From assembly GCF_037975245.1 (NCBI RefSeq), contig NC_092576.1, positions 42,131,111 to 42,195,110 on the forward strand: a stretch of DNA of 64,000 nt. The letters run 5' to 3'. How positions within the stretch are numbered: the stretch's first letter is position 1; each line of letters starts with the position of its first letter. This document shows positions 14,792 to 24,650 of the stretch, in pieces. The position numbers and the translations under genes are program-made. The notes under the pieces are model-generated. The model saw nothing but the letters and a program-made list of their open reading frames with translations. It searched no databases and was not told where the DNA came from. The stretch is from Apostichopus japonicus (lineage: Eukaryota > Echinodermata > Holothuroidea > Aspidochirotida > Stichopodidae).

Positions 14792-15000
14792 TCTAGTTCC
14801 TTGAATCTTTGAGAGTGTTGTACATAGTTTAATATTCCATTAACTTCATGTTTATTCATTTCTCTCCTTTTCCTTGTCTGTATGTACATAATCTCTATTG
14901 ATTTTAGGATTGGTAGAGAGAGACCAGAGGAGAGGATAATGTTCCCATCTTCATCAATCTTACTAAAGGACCGGACTAGATTCACCTTGTGTATGGGAAT
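14792..15000 (-). pseudogene. LRR-like module exon, type B (third copy)
   Basis: A 209-nt exon, phase 0 to phase 2, with acceptor at 15002-15001 and a GTGAGT donor at 14791. It encodes IPIHKVNLVRSFS, SGLSLPILKSIE and NYVQHSQRFKELE. It is clearly homologous to the exons at 31459-31251 (also 209 nt) and 37504-37308. The pattern of hydrophobic residues suggests LRR-like C-terminal repeats of an NLR-type gene. It lies downstream of the premature stop of the receptor gene, so its translation is doubtful; it could also belong to a separate, fragmentary NLR gene. Confidence 0.6.
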
Positions 15001-16156
15001 CTGGAGGAAGGAAAATAATAAATAGAATTAATATCATCATGTTTGTTTACAGGATAAATGCTTGAAAATAATAACATTATAATTAATTTAGGAAGATTAA
15101 ACTTTGTTGTTGTTTTCATGTCATATTAATCAAATAATAATTTGTTTATGTTGATCATATTGTGTTATTGTTTTGTTGATGATTTAATCATAGTTTTGAA
15201 TTTATAAAAAAAATAGATCATTATATTTGTAACATTTTTTATCTTCGCTTTATCTTTGTTATTATTGGGTTAGGTTTATTACAGAGATCAGTCATTGTTA
15301 TTTCTATAGAATGAATTCAAGGTTTGTAAGAGGGGTGATGGATGGACGGACATAGGGATATCAGGGGTGTAGGGAGGGGTGTGTTATGGTAAAGAAGGGT
15401 GTGCTAAGGTTAAGTGATATTTGGTCGGGGAATTAGGAGGGTGTCTTAGTGCGGGGGGGGGGGGGGAGCGTGGATATGGTTTACCCTCGTGAATGCTATG
15501 TTGTTATTGCCAAAGCATGCGCAAGGGGCGAGAGATAAATAGACCGATGGGTGTTGTACTAGGTAGGGATGGGTGTGGTAGGGGTAAGGAGGGGTGCTTT
15601 AAAGTGGGGAGCATGTAGACGAAAACATATTTAATGTAATTTGTGTTTGAGAGGGGATGCGGTGTTGGGGGCTGGGTGGGTTATTTGAGCCGGAATTGAT
15701 ATGTTCCAAATAAATAAGTAATATATTTAATTTATGTAATTTTTGATGGGAAGATTTGGTTGAGATGGGTTGTTTTTTAGTGAACTGTTAATTATTATAC
15801 ATTTTATATTTAGGTATCAATTTGTTATTGAGGTATCTACAACTTAGGTATGTTTATCAATCACTTCATCTATTTATGTTTTCATTTAAATGTAAACTTA
15901 AAACAAAATCAAAATATTTGGCCAAGTCCGTAAAACATGAAACAATTCATTGACCCTTTCTGTCTTAAATTATTGTTTTATATTTCCGTTCCTGGGAAGA
16001 TTTTGAAAGTTGAAGTTAATTAAACTAAGATGAACAGGAACTTTTGCTGAATAGAAACTTGGAAACAAAATTTAATGTTATGCAATTATTTATTTGTTTA
16101 TTAACCTACACACTCTACCCAGTAGTTTATTATTTCATTTATATTAATTGTTTGTG
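15001..16156. other. Intronic DNA left of the TTAA element
   Basis: AT-rich with G runs at 15371-15376, 15427-15470 and 15661-15681. No exon was recognised. It ends at the insertion point of the transposon at 16157. Confidence 0.45.
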
Positions 16157-16160
16157 TTAA

Positions 16161-16177
16161 AGGTCAAGCGACACGTA
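16161..16177 (+). repeat. Left terminal inverted repeat
   Basis: AGGTCAAGCGACACGTA directly follows the TTAA target duplication at 16157-16160 and pairs with 21837-21853. Confidence 0.85.
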
Positions 16178-16301
16178 GACATGACTTTACATAATATTAA
16201 ACTTAACACTCCTTACATTAACAAAAACCCAACACCGCGATTTTTTTCCGTCTCCAAAGGGGTAGAAATCGGTAAAAAGTACTATTACGTAATAAACTCA
16301 G

Positions 16302-16317
16302 TGACGTCACGGGGGGA
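16302..16317 (+). promoter_or_regulatory. Subterminal CRE-type palindrome, left
   Basis: TGACGTCACGGGGGGA contains the palindromic cAMP-response element core. Its exact reverse complement stands at 21691-21706 near the other end. The position about 400 bp upstream of the P2X7-domain ATG suits a promoter element; a transposase-binding subterminal repeat is the alternative. Confidence 0.5.
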
Positions 16318-16708
16318 GCGCAGAAGAGTGCAAACTGTATATGTTCTGCGTTGTGCATTGGGTATGTAGAAATCTCAAACTTCTCGAAAATATTACCTTT
16401 TTCAGCAGTCTGTTACAAGAAAGTTAAGATTTGGATTAAGATGAAAAATCACAAATTTATACATAAGACATCGAACAAAACATCCATTGACTTCTTTTTT
16501 CATAAATTCCTTGCATTTTCTTTCTATCAAGCAACATAAACTCCGCAAAAATCGGCTAGATTGACTCGTTCAGGGAAAGCCGAAAACAAATGACGTCATT
16601 TGTTTACCAAGTCGAAAGTTATTACTTATTGCTACCACATACAGTTTCTATACACGCACTGTAGTACGCATTTATACACAGCACAGCATAGCTTTTACAT
16701 ACCGCGAA

Positions 16709-18506
16709 ATGGCTGCCGGTGGCATTGACACACAGTATTTAGATAGCAACGGCGAAGAAGTAAGGGAAATGAAGGACATGGTGGACGATCGTGGGGAAGT
16801 TTTTCCCTTCATGTTCGAACCGGAGACCAGCGAAGAGGAAGCGGGGCCGGACAGCGATGTCGAAATTGATCGTCTTGAAGGAATACAACGGTAACGTTAC
16901 GCCTAGCGTACTATACTGTATACAGGATAGTTGTGTCACTAGTTAGGCCTAGAACGATAAATGTTTCCTAACTTTGCTCATACTCTTAGCTAGCCAATTT
17001 GTTGATGGGGCAGCAAAATTAACATGAAAGTGCGGTCGAGTTAAGTTAAGGAAGTTACTATTTTCTTTAAAAGTTGTGGCAGCACATGCCCCAGGAACAT
17101 GTCACATAGACATATTTCATTTGGTTAGTAGATTGAAGGAGCCAATTTGAAGAGTGCACAACAAATTCAGAGGTGGCCTATTATTAATTTCCTAGCAGTT
17201 GTAGTGGCAAATTAGTGAAGTTACCACAAATCAGGGAAAGGGTGGGGGAGGGAGGAGGTGGCACTTCACACCAGCTTTTTGTCATTTCCGCTTGAGCTAA
17301 TTTCATAACCAGATTTTCTCAATCTAGGGAATGGATTCAGAAGTGGGAAAGAGTTGGAAACGAGGCAACATCGGCCCGTTTTATTTTCCTTTGCAGCATT
17401 TTCCCAACAGAGGCAAGACTTCTAAGAAGAAGCTTCCCCCTCCTTACTAGTGATGTTACTTGTAAGGAGCTTCAACGGTAGATTGCCCTTCAGAGGTGCC
17501 CCTTTTCTATGTTGACATGTTAGTACAGTATGCCCCAATAATTGAGGTCGGTATGAAGTCATTGAATTGGCTCTTTATTAATTGAACTCTTTTGTATTGT
17601 TTATAGGTGTCATTGTGGCCAATGTGCTGTGATGCCTATAGCAAGGGAGTGTAGATGCTGCAGCGAAATAGATAAGTAAGGACTGTGATGGATGAAGGTG
17701 CTGCATGCATCACCTTACACCCAGGTTTTGAAGCTATGTGCCTGAACCCATTGTTTCTTCAGACAGCCTACTACATGTACCGTCAACATTATGGTGGACG
17801 TGCACAGCAAAATAGGATCCAAGAGTAAGTATAGAATACATTATTTTTGTTGTCTACCTTTATTCAGTGCTCTGACCTGCTGTTGAAAGATGTAACAATA
17901 CAGAGGGTGTATTCTTAGTTTAGTTTTGTTTCGTTGTGAAAGGAATAACATTAAGATATAGATTTGATCAAGAAAATTTGTGCCCCATGTTCATAACCTG
18001 CTTCTGATTAGGTCATTTTGTCCAAAAACTGGTGTAATGCCCTTGAGGTTAACCCTTATCATGCTGACTGACATAGTAGTCCTTAACACTGAGCCATGGA
18101 ACCAAATGCCACATAAAATATGTCCACCATGCTTGTGCCCGATCCATTTACAAATTTTAGTCCCCGAGATACAATGATCAGTTTGTATAAATGGCATAGC
18201 TAGGCTACTTTAGGGGAAGCAGATTTAGGGGCCAAACAAATTCTGGAAATCATATAGATATTTATTTTAAAATTGACGTCCCCAGATGGCTACCAAGCTT
18301 TTGTGTGTCTTCATCTTTTATAGCTGGTTTTCACATGATTATTTTACAGGAAATACAGACACACAGCATATAGACAACTTGTACGGATGAGCTAGCAGTT
18401 TTTAGGGAAGGAGATTTGTGTTGTTCTCCCATCCTATGCAGTAAGGAGGATTAGAGAAGCTTGACCATCTGAACAGTATGAAGGATTTAAATTATCAAGA
18501 CTGTGA
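16709..18506 (+). pseudogene. Decayed P2X7 intracellular (ballast) domain gene, copy 2
   Basis: Exon a (16709-16890) starts MAAGGIDTQYL and contains the acidic segment FMFEPETSEEE typical of stand-alone ballast proteins. Exon b (17607-17824) gives CHCGQCAVMP and CRCCSEIDK (zinc-ligand cysteines), then, after a one-base frame change near 17677, CITLHPGFEAMCLNP and QTAYYMYRQ. Exon c (18350-18506) gives EKYRHTAYRQLVRM and KEICVVLPSYAVRRIREA. Splice sites and phases fit. Two in-frame stops, TAG 18393-18395 and TGA 18462-18464, replace positions where the family usually has aromatic residues. The gene once encoded a complete ballast-type protein inside the TTAA element; its role there is unknown (DNA or protein binding, or GTP binding as reported for the P2X7 ballast, are possibilities). 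Confidence 0.8.
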
Positions 18507-19387
18507 GAATGTGGACTGTTTATGCCAAGTCATAGTATCATTTCTGCAAAGTTTTATAGAAACAGGGTTCAGTCCTGTCTGTTTTGTGGCTGAATGGTGA
18601 ACATTTTGGAATTCCAGCTTACATTTTTCTGGTTCATGGTATTAAATACAATCTTGGATGAAATTTTACATTTTCAAGTTTGGGAAGTACATAACAGTAA
18701 TAAATAATAAAAAACTCAAGTTAATTTTTTGTATGTATTCTCTCTTGTAAGCAAAGCTGTCACTTCTAGTAGCCTGCCAACAAAATCTGGATGATTGAAA
18801 TCTCAAATATACTAGGTTAAACTAGAAGAATAGTTTAAATAAAGTACCCTAAACCACTATGTCAATTGGATCTGGAGAGCTTAGGCTTTCATTTTAATAA
18901 AAGTGTAATGAGAATCAATCTGAAATTGTTCATCAATTCATGGAATATCAAGGTTACTTGATCATAAATGGGATAACAAAAATCACATTTTATCCCATGC
19001 GGGGAACAAACAGCAAATTTCTGTCAATTCTTTTCGAGAAAAACAAAAAATTGGCAACATGTTTGAAACACCAAAGTTGCATACAAATAGTAAGTTAGCA
19101 TGAAATTTATATTTATGAAGTCTAAGCTCTCTAGAGAGGAATACTTGTCATTGGAACTTTTTTTTAAATATAATGTGATCATTTAGTTAGTTACAATGGA
19201 AACCAGATGTAAGTAAAACTTTAATGTAAAACTTAAGCAACTTCCCTAAAGGCTGGTAGCGACCTGTTAATTAACACTGCTCTGCAGCTGCGCCAAAACA
19301 TCATGTGAACAGACGATTCGCAGAGTCGATTGCTCCCCACTACAATGAAACAAAATTAGAAATTGGGAGGCCATCAACTACAGTACT
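18507..19387. other. Spacer between convergent genes inside the TTAA element
   Basis: AT-rich, with no open frame of note. It corresponds to the 2059-5100 spacer of cassette 1. Confidence 0.5.
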
Positions 19388-21590
19388 TCAGCAAAGCTTT
19401 TGCAATCTGCTTCGGTGTTGTTTTATGGCATCCTCATTGTTCGGATGAACATAGAAGCTTGCAAGTGGTGGGGGCTCTTTTCTGACAGGAACAGGACACT
19501 CCTCTCCCAGAGTTCCACTTCTGCAGAAGTTGTTGCAAGTAGTCAAGAAGTTCCCATACATAATCTGTAGAATAGTAAAGATATGAAGAATAATATAATA
19601 ATAGTTCATAAAAACATACCATTTAGATAGAGGCATTCCAATCACTCCATTTCGGTCAATAGGCATGGCACAGTTGTCAGTCAAGTCTTTGGATGCCCAA
19701 CTAAGGCGACAGCTGAGTACACCTCAATTGGTGTGGATATATGGGTCAACTTGTGCCTGAACAATTTCAATATATTTTTTACTGATTACAACAAAAACCC
19801 TACACCTGTTTGTGCACCTAATATTATGGATTATGTAATTTTCAGCAGGATGTGTTGTCATTGTCTCAGTAGCTTAACTACTGTTTATGTAGTAAAGTAA
19901 ACATGTGGACAGAGTAACATCCTGTCCCATCCCCTTGTAATCCATGGTAAAAGAGTGTATAAGATGCAACTTTCACCATTTGTATTCAGTAGCAGATATC
20001 CAGCCAAGTGAAGATATAATATACTCTGTTAAATCCAACTACTTGTTTGTGCCTTTATTACTTGTTCACATACAGCTGTGACAACTCTACCAGATACAGT
20101 ATGTATATGCTAATTGAAGTAAAGACTGATGGCCTCCACCACACATTTCAGACTGCCCCACAGTGTTGGTGTCAAAATTAATAATGATCCTCTCTCCAGA
20201 AAGTTATGGCACCAATTGATTTTCCAGACTAATCTACTATCAATCTTGACAATTACCTTGAAGCGTCATCTTTGTCATGTTCAGATGAGTTAACTGATGG
20301 AGTGTAGTCCGGACTACCTGGCGGTTTTTCGGTGTATCCCGATGTGGATGCCACAGCAGCAGACGGACCATCATCGCCAGATGGCCCTGGTTGCTTTGAT
20401 GGTGTTCTTGTCTCTGTTGGTCCAGTCAGCAACTTCAATGGTAGTAGGGGGACCAGTGAACACTGGACTTCTACATGTGTTACATTCACTGAAAATTAGA
20501 ATAAACGCTTATTATACCACACACATACAGTAGGCTGCTCTTGGACAGGGGTCAGCTGCCTAGATGGTTCACTTATTTTTTCTGAAGGAGAGCATATCCT
20601 CCTGCTTTATGTGGCTGCAAAAATATGGGCCACTCACACCATGAGCATTGCAAATGACTTCAGCTTGGTTTCATATAGTATAACTACAATGTAATCTCCC
20701 TTCTCTCAGTAACTATAGATGTAGCCTTTATATTTTCCAGTGAAGCCATCAGGTATAGCCTCCTCAACCACTCTCGTCAGGCAGGCGGATATGATGGATA
20801 ACATACAATGTATATTATTCCCTAGTCAGCCTGCCCGATGCGCAGTTTTAATTGCTATTTTGCTTTCAACGAGTACTGTTTCTAAAATTTTGGCCCCTGT
20901 ACTCACTTCTGCTATAGAATACTCTATAGATGTATGAAAGTTTTCCATTCTTCCTTGTATTACCCTAGCTTACACTTCTCTACCACATTTTCTCCCCCAC
21001 CCCCCCCCCCCATCCATCACTCTATTAAAGCCTATTTATGGGGACCTTTCGGCCGTAATACTGCAAAATGACATGTAAACATCTGATGCTTGTTATTCTG
21101 GATTTTTCATGATGTACCACAGATAAAAGTTAATATAGCCCTAGTCTACGCCTAACTTTATCGTCGCCGTACCTAATTTAGGGCCTAACTAACTGAACGA
21201 AATTATAAGAATTAGCCTACTGTAATTTAGTAATAATACCAAGTTAGTCCTTGTTGTAGTAGGCCTAGGCCAGAAAATACACTTACTCTTTTCCGATCCA
21301 GCTTCGCAACTACCGGTCTACTTGTTTCTATACCTCCTTGAGATTTAGAGAAGGAACGGCATTGTCTTGTAGATGGCGAGCTGTTGGTGTTCCAAGTCCA
21401 AGTTGCGCGGATAGGCGATAGGAATCGAAACTTTAACTGGTGAAGGGCGTACTGCACACATAAGATTCGCTCGAAGGTCCAAGCCAATCTTTACTTATAG
21501 GCAGCTAGGCTGGCTGAGTGCACTGGTACTAAGCTATCGCTGTATACAGTGTTTGACGAACACGAAACTTTCTTGTACTGTTGTGCACCC
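19388..21590 (-). pseudogene. Remnant transposase-like gene of the TTAA element
   Basis: Three pieces with splice-like borders are visible on the - strand. Piece 1 is the N-terminal region (about 21590-21290) ending IETSRPVVAKLDRKR before a GTAAGT donor. Piece 2 is the exon 20488-20257, rich in Pro, Ser, Thr and acidic residues, with acceptor and donor. Piece 3 is the C-terminal part 19565-19388. Its two frames read YVWELLDYLQQLLQKW and PNNEDAIKQHRSRLQKL. These parallel DYGYIPQLMRRLFSKR and ITQLLQEHKSRFEKN at the C-terminus of the copy 1 transposase, so the reading frame is broken once here. No catalytic core (GDGR, TDAH, GNLES motifs) is present, which points to an internal deletion. The family call rests on a short match and could be wrong. 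Confidence 0.45.
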
Positions 21591-21690
21591 ATTCTCATCT
21601 GATATTTTGTTTACTGTTCGTGACGTATTGTTTACGGCTTTGATCTCGGTTAGCATATTAGGCATACTTAGTTTTGGTAACATTGGCGGT

Positions 21691-21706
21691 TCCCCCCGTG
21701 ACGTCA
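21691..21706 (-). promoter_or_regulatory. Subterminal CRE-type palindrome, right
   Basis: Exact reverse complement of 16302-16317. It lies upstream of the start region of the - strand transposase remnant, so each gene of the element has one copy in its promoter region. Confidence 0.5.
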
Positions 21707-21836
21707 TTATCTTACGGAATTAGCTTGGTTATTAACTTAATTAAAACAGCAAAGAAACAATTGTGCAACTCCAAATTTGGAATATAGGGTTTTGATATGT
21801 AGCTTTTCAATTTGTGTAAGTTTGAAGGAAATCTGT

Positions 21837-21853
21837 TACGTGTCACTTGACCT
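21837..21853 (-). repeat. Right terminal inverted repeat
   Basis: TACGTGTCACTTGACCT, immediately followed by TTAA at 21854-21857; complementary to 16161-16177 with one mismatch. Confidence 0.85.
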
Positions 21854-22145
21854 TTAAAGATTATGTCTTATCTTGAGCTGACAAATATATATATATCAAT
21901 TTTAAACCTGTATTTCCTTGCTCTAAATTAAAAATTTAATATTTATTAACCAAAGCGATAATATCTCTTATTAAGACATTCGACGGTTGTAAATAATTTT
22001 AACTTGTATTTCATTATTCGTTATTAAACAGTTTAGTAGTTAATAACTAAAGCGATCTAACCCCTCACTAAGACATTAAACGAATGTAATTTTTTTAACT
22101 TGTATTGATGTATTTATTCCATATATCTTTTTATGTTTTACTTAC

Positions 22146-22240
22146 GTCATGATTGGATGCTTCCACCAGGAGCTCTATGACTGACCTTTGTACAGACTCA
22201 CTGGTGTCTCTGTGGATGATCAAACTATCTGAACACATCT
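22146..22240 (-). pseudogene. LRR-like module exon, type A
   Basis: A 95-nt exon, phase 1 to phase 0, between an acceptor after TACTATTACAG and a GTAAGT donor. It encodes MCSDSLIIHRDTSESVQ and ELLVEASNHD. It joins in phase to the type B exon at 15000-14792. The TTAA transposon sits in the intron between the two, and the LTR retrotransposon in the intron upstream. Confidence 0.55.
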
Positions 22241-22482
22241 CTGTAATAGTATGGGTGTCATCAGGCTATTGAAATAAATAAATAATAATTATTAAATAGA
22301 ATGATATTAATGTAAATTGAGGCATTAAGGAGACAATGAAATTTGGTGTTAAAAGCGTAGATTAATAAAATGATTAAATCAGCAGATATTTGAACTACAG
22401 TTTAAAATTAGTTAAATATTACCTGTTTGAATATGTATGTTTGCCTCCCTTCATTGTGAAGCTCTCAAACTAGGTTGAATGG

Positions 22483-23445
22483 TGTCACGAGTATGCTTGA
22501 CGCAAGTCTAACGACTATCGTGCAGCTGTATAAATTTACTCATGAATATTCATTTGTTGTCTGTGTTGCTCACGAAGTTCAAATTAGTAACATACGACAT
22601 TCTAGTATATGCTTTGTTTAATTCACCGATTGCTCGACGGGCATCAATGGAATTTGTGCAAGTCTTTGTTTAGATTAATTTGCATAAAATGCAGGTAATG
22701 GGTCGGTATGAATAGGCCGGGTAAGCAGGTCAGGGCGTGGTATTCGTGTTTGGGATAGTATACTTGGTGCAAGGGTGCTGGGTGCACCAGAGCAGTTACT
22801 TGTTGCAGTTGGACACGATGTCCGTTGGGCGACGTTATAGCCCGCAGTACTTCACTATTCTAATATAGTATATGTAGGGGCAACTTCAGTTCCCCGCTGG
22901 TGAATTCGTAGCAATATATATATATATATCTTGTCATATATCGTAAAGGACGTACCGAAACGTGTAAAAGCCGGAAACTGACCGAATTCCGTAAGTGTCT
23001 CATTTTCTTATGTATACTAAGTCAAACCTTACTATGCAGTAGGGGGAACGCAACTAGTTAGTCGTATTCTTGTTTCTTATTTGAGTGTAGCGAGGCCGGA
23101 ATATGTTAGAGATTGGAAAGCACATATAAAATATATTTATGTGAAGTTTGTTAGTATCGAATGTCTGTATAGGGAGGGCATATTGTAAATAGGTGATAAG
23201 TGTTAATAAGGTGTAAAATCATGAGATCATACAGTAAGATCAATGCATGTTTGATATGTTTCATATTGCCGATGTAACGTCTTATTTGTGTGAAATATTT
23301 GTTTATACAATGCGTACATTTTACGTTGTGTTTCAGGGTTTTTGCCCCTGGTTACGAGGAGTAAATAAAACTCACAGAAAAGACACACGCCATCCGCCTC
23401 GAGTATTTACGTTGTCCAGCGAATAGTTTTACCTTACCCGTGACA
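22483..23445 (+). repeat. 5' LTR
   Basis: 963 bp, TGTCAC...GTGACA. It contains a short AT run at about 22913-22930. It differs from the 3' LTR at a cluster near its end (for example bases around 23325 and 23361-23379). Confidence 0.93.
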
Positions 23446-23446
23446 T

Positions 23447-23465
23447 TTGGGGGCCTGTCCGGGAA
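23447..23465 (+). promoter_or_regulatory. Primer-binding site
   Basis: The TGGGGGC...GTCCGGG pattern directly after the 5' LTR resembles the tRNA-Pro class of primer-binding sites known from other LTR elements. Confidence 0.6.
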
Positions 23466-23762
23466 ACTAATCGTCTGGTCGTTTATCGTCGAGCCACCAA
23501 TAGCACGAAGCATCAGAAACTTCGTCTGACGTTTTGCGGGCCGCGAGCGCCCTCAACAGAGCCAAACGAGCCGTCCGACGTCTGCGTCATTCTCGTCATT
23601 CTCGTCAACAATAGAAAGCGACGAACGAACTGGGTGTGAGCAAGTTTTACTCTAATTGTTCTGGGAGCTCGTTCTGGGATGAAAGAGGTGATTATTATTG
23701 TTCGCATTTCATTGATCTTATGTGTTAATTTCGTGCCCCCCGTCACTACAGAGTTGCCTAAG

Positions 23763-24650
23763 ATGGCAGAGTTTCAAAATTATATCGAAATGGGAGAAAG
23801 CCTTGACCTCAAAAGGCAGGCGCTAATTGATTTTGCAAAGAATCTGGATGCACAGACAAGGGACGAAAGACAGAGAGAGCGAGAACATCAAAAGGAGTTA
23901 AAAGAAATTGAACTAAGAATTGCAGAGGAAAACGTGAAGACGCGGTCCTCAGGAAAACCGGATGTAGGCTCGCCGCAAATGTCACCGTTCAAAAAGCCTG
24001 AGATACCATGTTTTAACGAAAAAACAGACGATATTGACTCATACCTCAAAAAGGTTCGAGAGGTACTCAACCGCGGCAGGAAAAGTAAGATCAGAATGGG
24101 CCATATTGTTGAGTGCCCTGTTAACGGGCAAAGCCCTTAATGTTTATTCAAGATTGTCCGATGATGATTCTAAGAATTATGACATCCTTAAGAAAGCGTT
24201 ACTTTGTATTTATGATATGAATGCCGATGGTTTTCGTAGAAAGTTTAGAGGTTCAAAGCTTGAAGGAGGGGAAAACTATATCCAATATGTGGATAGACTA
24301 ACAGGTTACTTGGAACGCTGGGTAGACCTTAGCAATACGACTAAGTCTTATGTAGGTATGCTAGACTTCATGGTTAAAGATCAATTTTATAGTGTGTGTC
24401 CTAAGGATCTTCGTATATTTGTTAAAGAGGGACAACCTGTTAGTGTCAAAGACATGGCTTATAGGGCTGATCGTTATGTCGACGCCAGGGGTAAACAGTG
24501 GGACAAGAAGGGTTCTTCAAAACAAGAATCTAACCACAATTTACAGTTTGAACAGCAGGTAGATAAGGGCAAGGAGTGGAATAAGAACAAGAAATGTTAT
24601 AATTGTAGCGACGTGGGTCATGTTTCTCGAGATTGTAAGAAACATAGGGG
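23763..24650 (+). pseudogene. Gag of the LTR retrotransposon (frame interrupted)
   Basis: The likely start is ATG 23763 (MAEFQNYIEMGES), followed by a charged coiled-coil-like segment (RQREREHQKELKEIELR). The frame changes by one base at about 24053, within DIDSYLKK, and continues in the frame open from 24034, where a capsid-like region (LLSALLTGKALNVYSRL) and one CCHC zinc knuckle CYNCSDVGHVSRDC (24595-24636) follow. The first frame ends at 24140. Gag domains are normally continuous across this point, so I read it as a disabling one-base indel, not a programmed shift. Confidence 0.8.

Larger units (their letters stand above)
16157..21857 (+). mobile_element. TTAA-type (Kolobok-like) DNA transposon carrying a P2X7-domain gene
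   Basis: The element proper is 16161-21853 (5693 bp) and is flanked by TTAA at 16157-16160 and 21854-21857. The left end reads AGGTCAAGCGACACGTA; the right end, reverse-complemented, reads AGGTCAAGTGACACGTA (16 of 17 identical). Further in, an exact 16-bp inverted match containing TGACGTCA sits 141 bp from the left end and 147 bp from the right end. Inside are a + strand P2X7-domain gene and a convergent - strand gene whose C-terminus resembles that of the transposase at 5101. TTAA duplications are typical of piggyBac and Kolobok; no piggyBac transposase motif is present. The catalytic core of the transposase is missing, so this copy is not autonomous. It sits in an intron of the - strand LRR-like module series, between the exons at 22146 and 15000. 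Confidence 0.8.

Noticed and set aside
16157-21857. piggyBac superfamily for the TTAA element
   Set aside because: TTAA fits, but no piggyBac transposase motif is present and the related gene at 5101 belongs to a different family.
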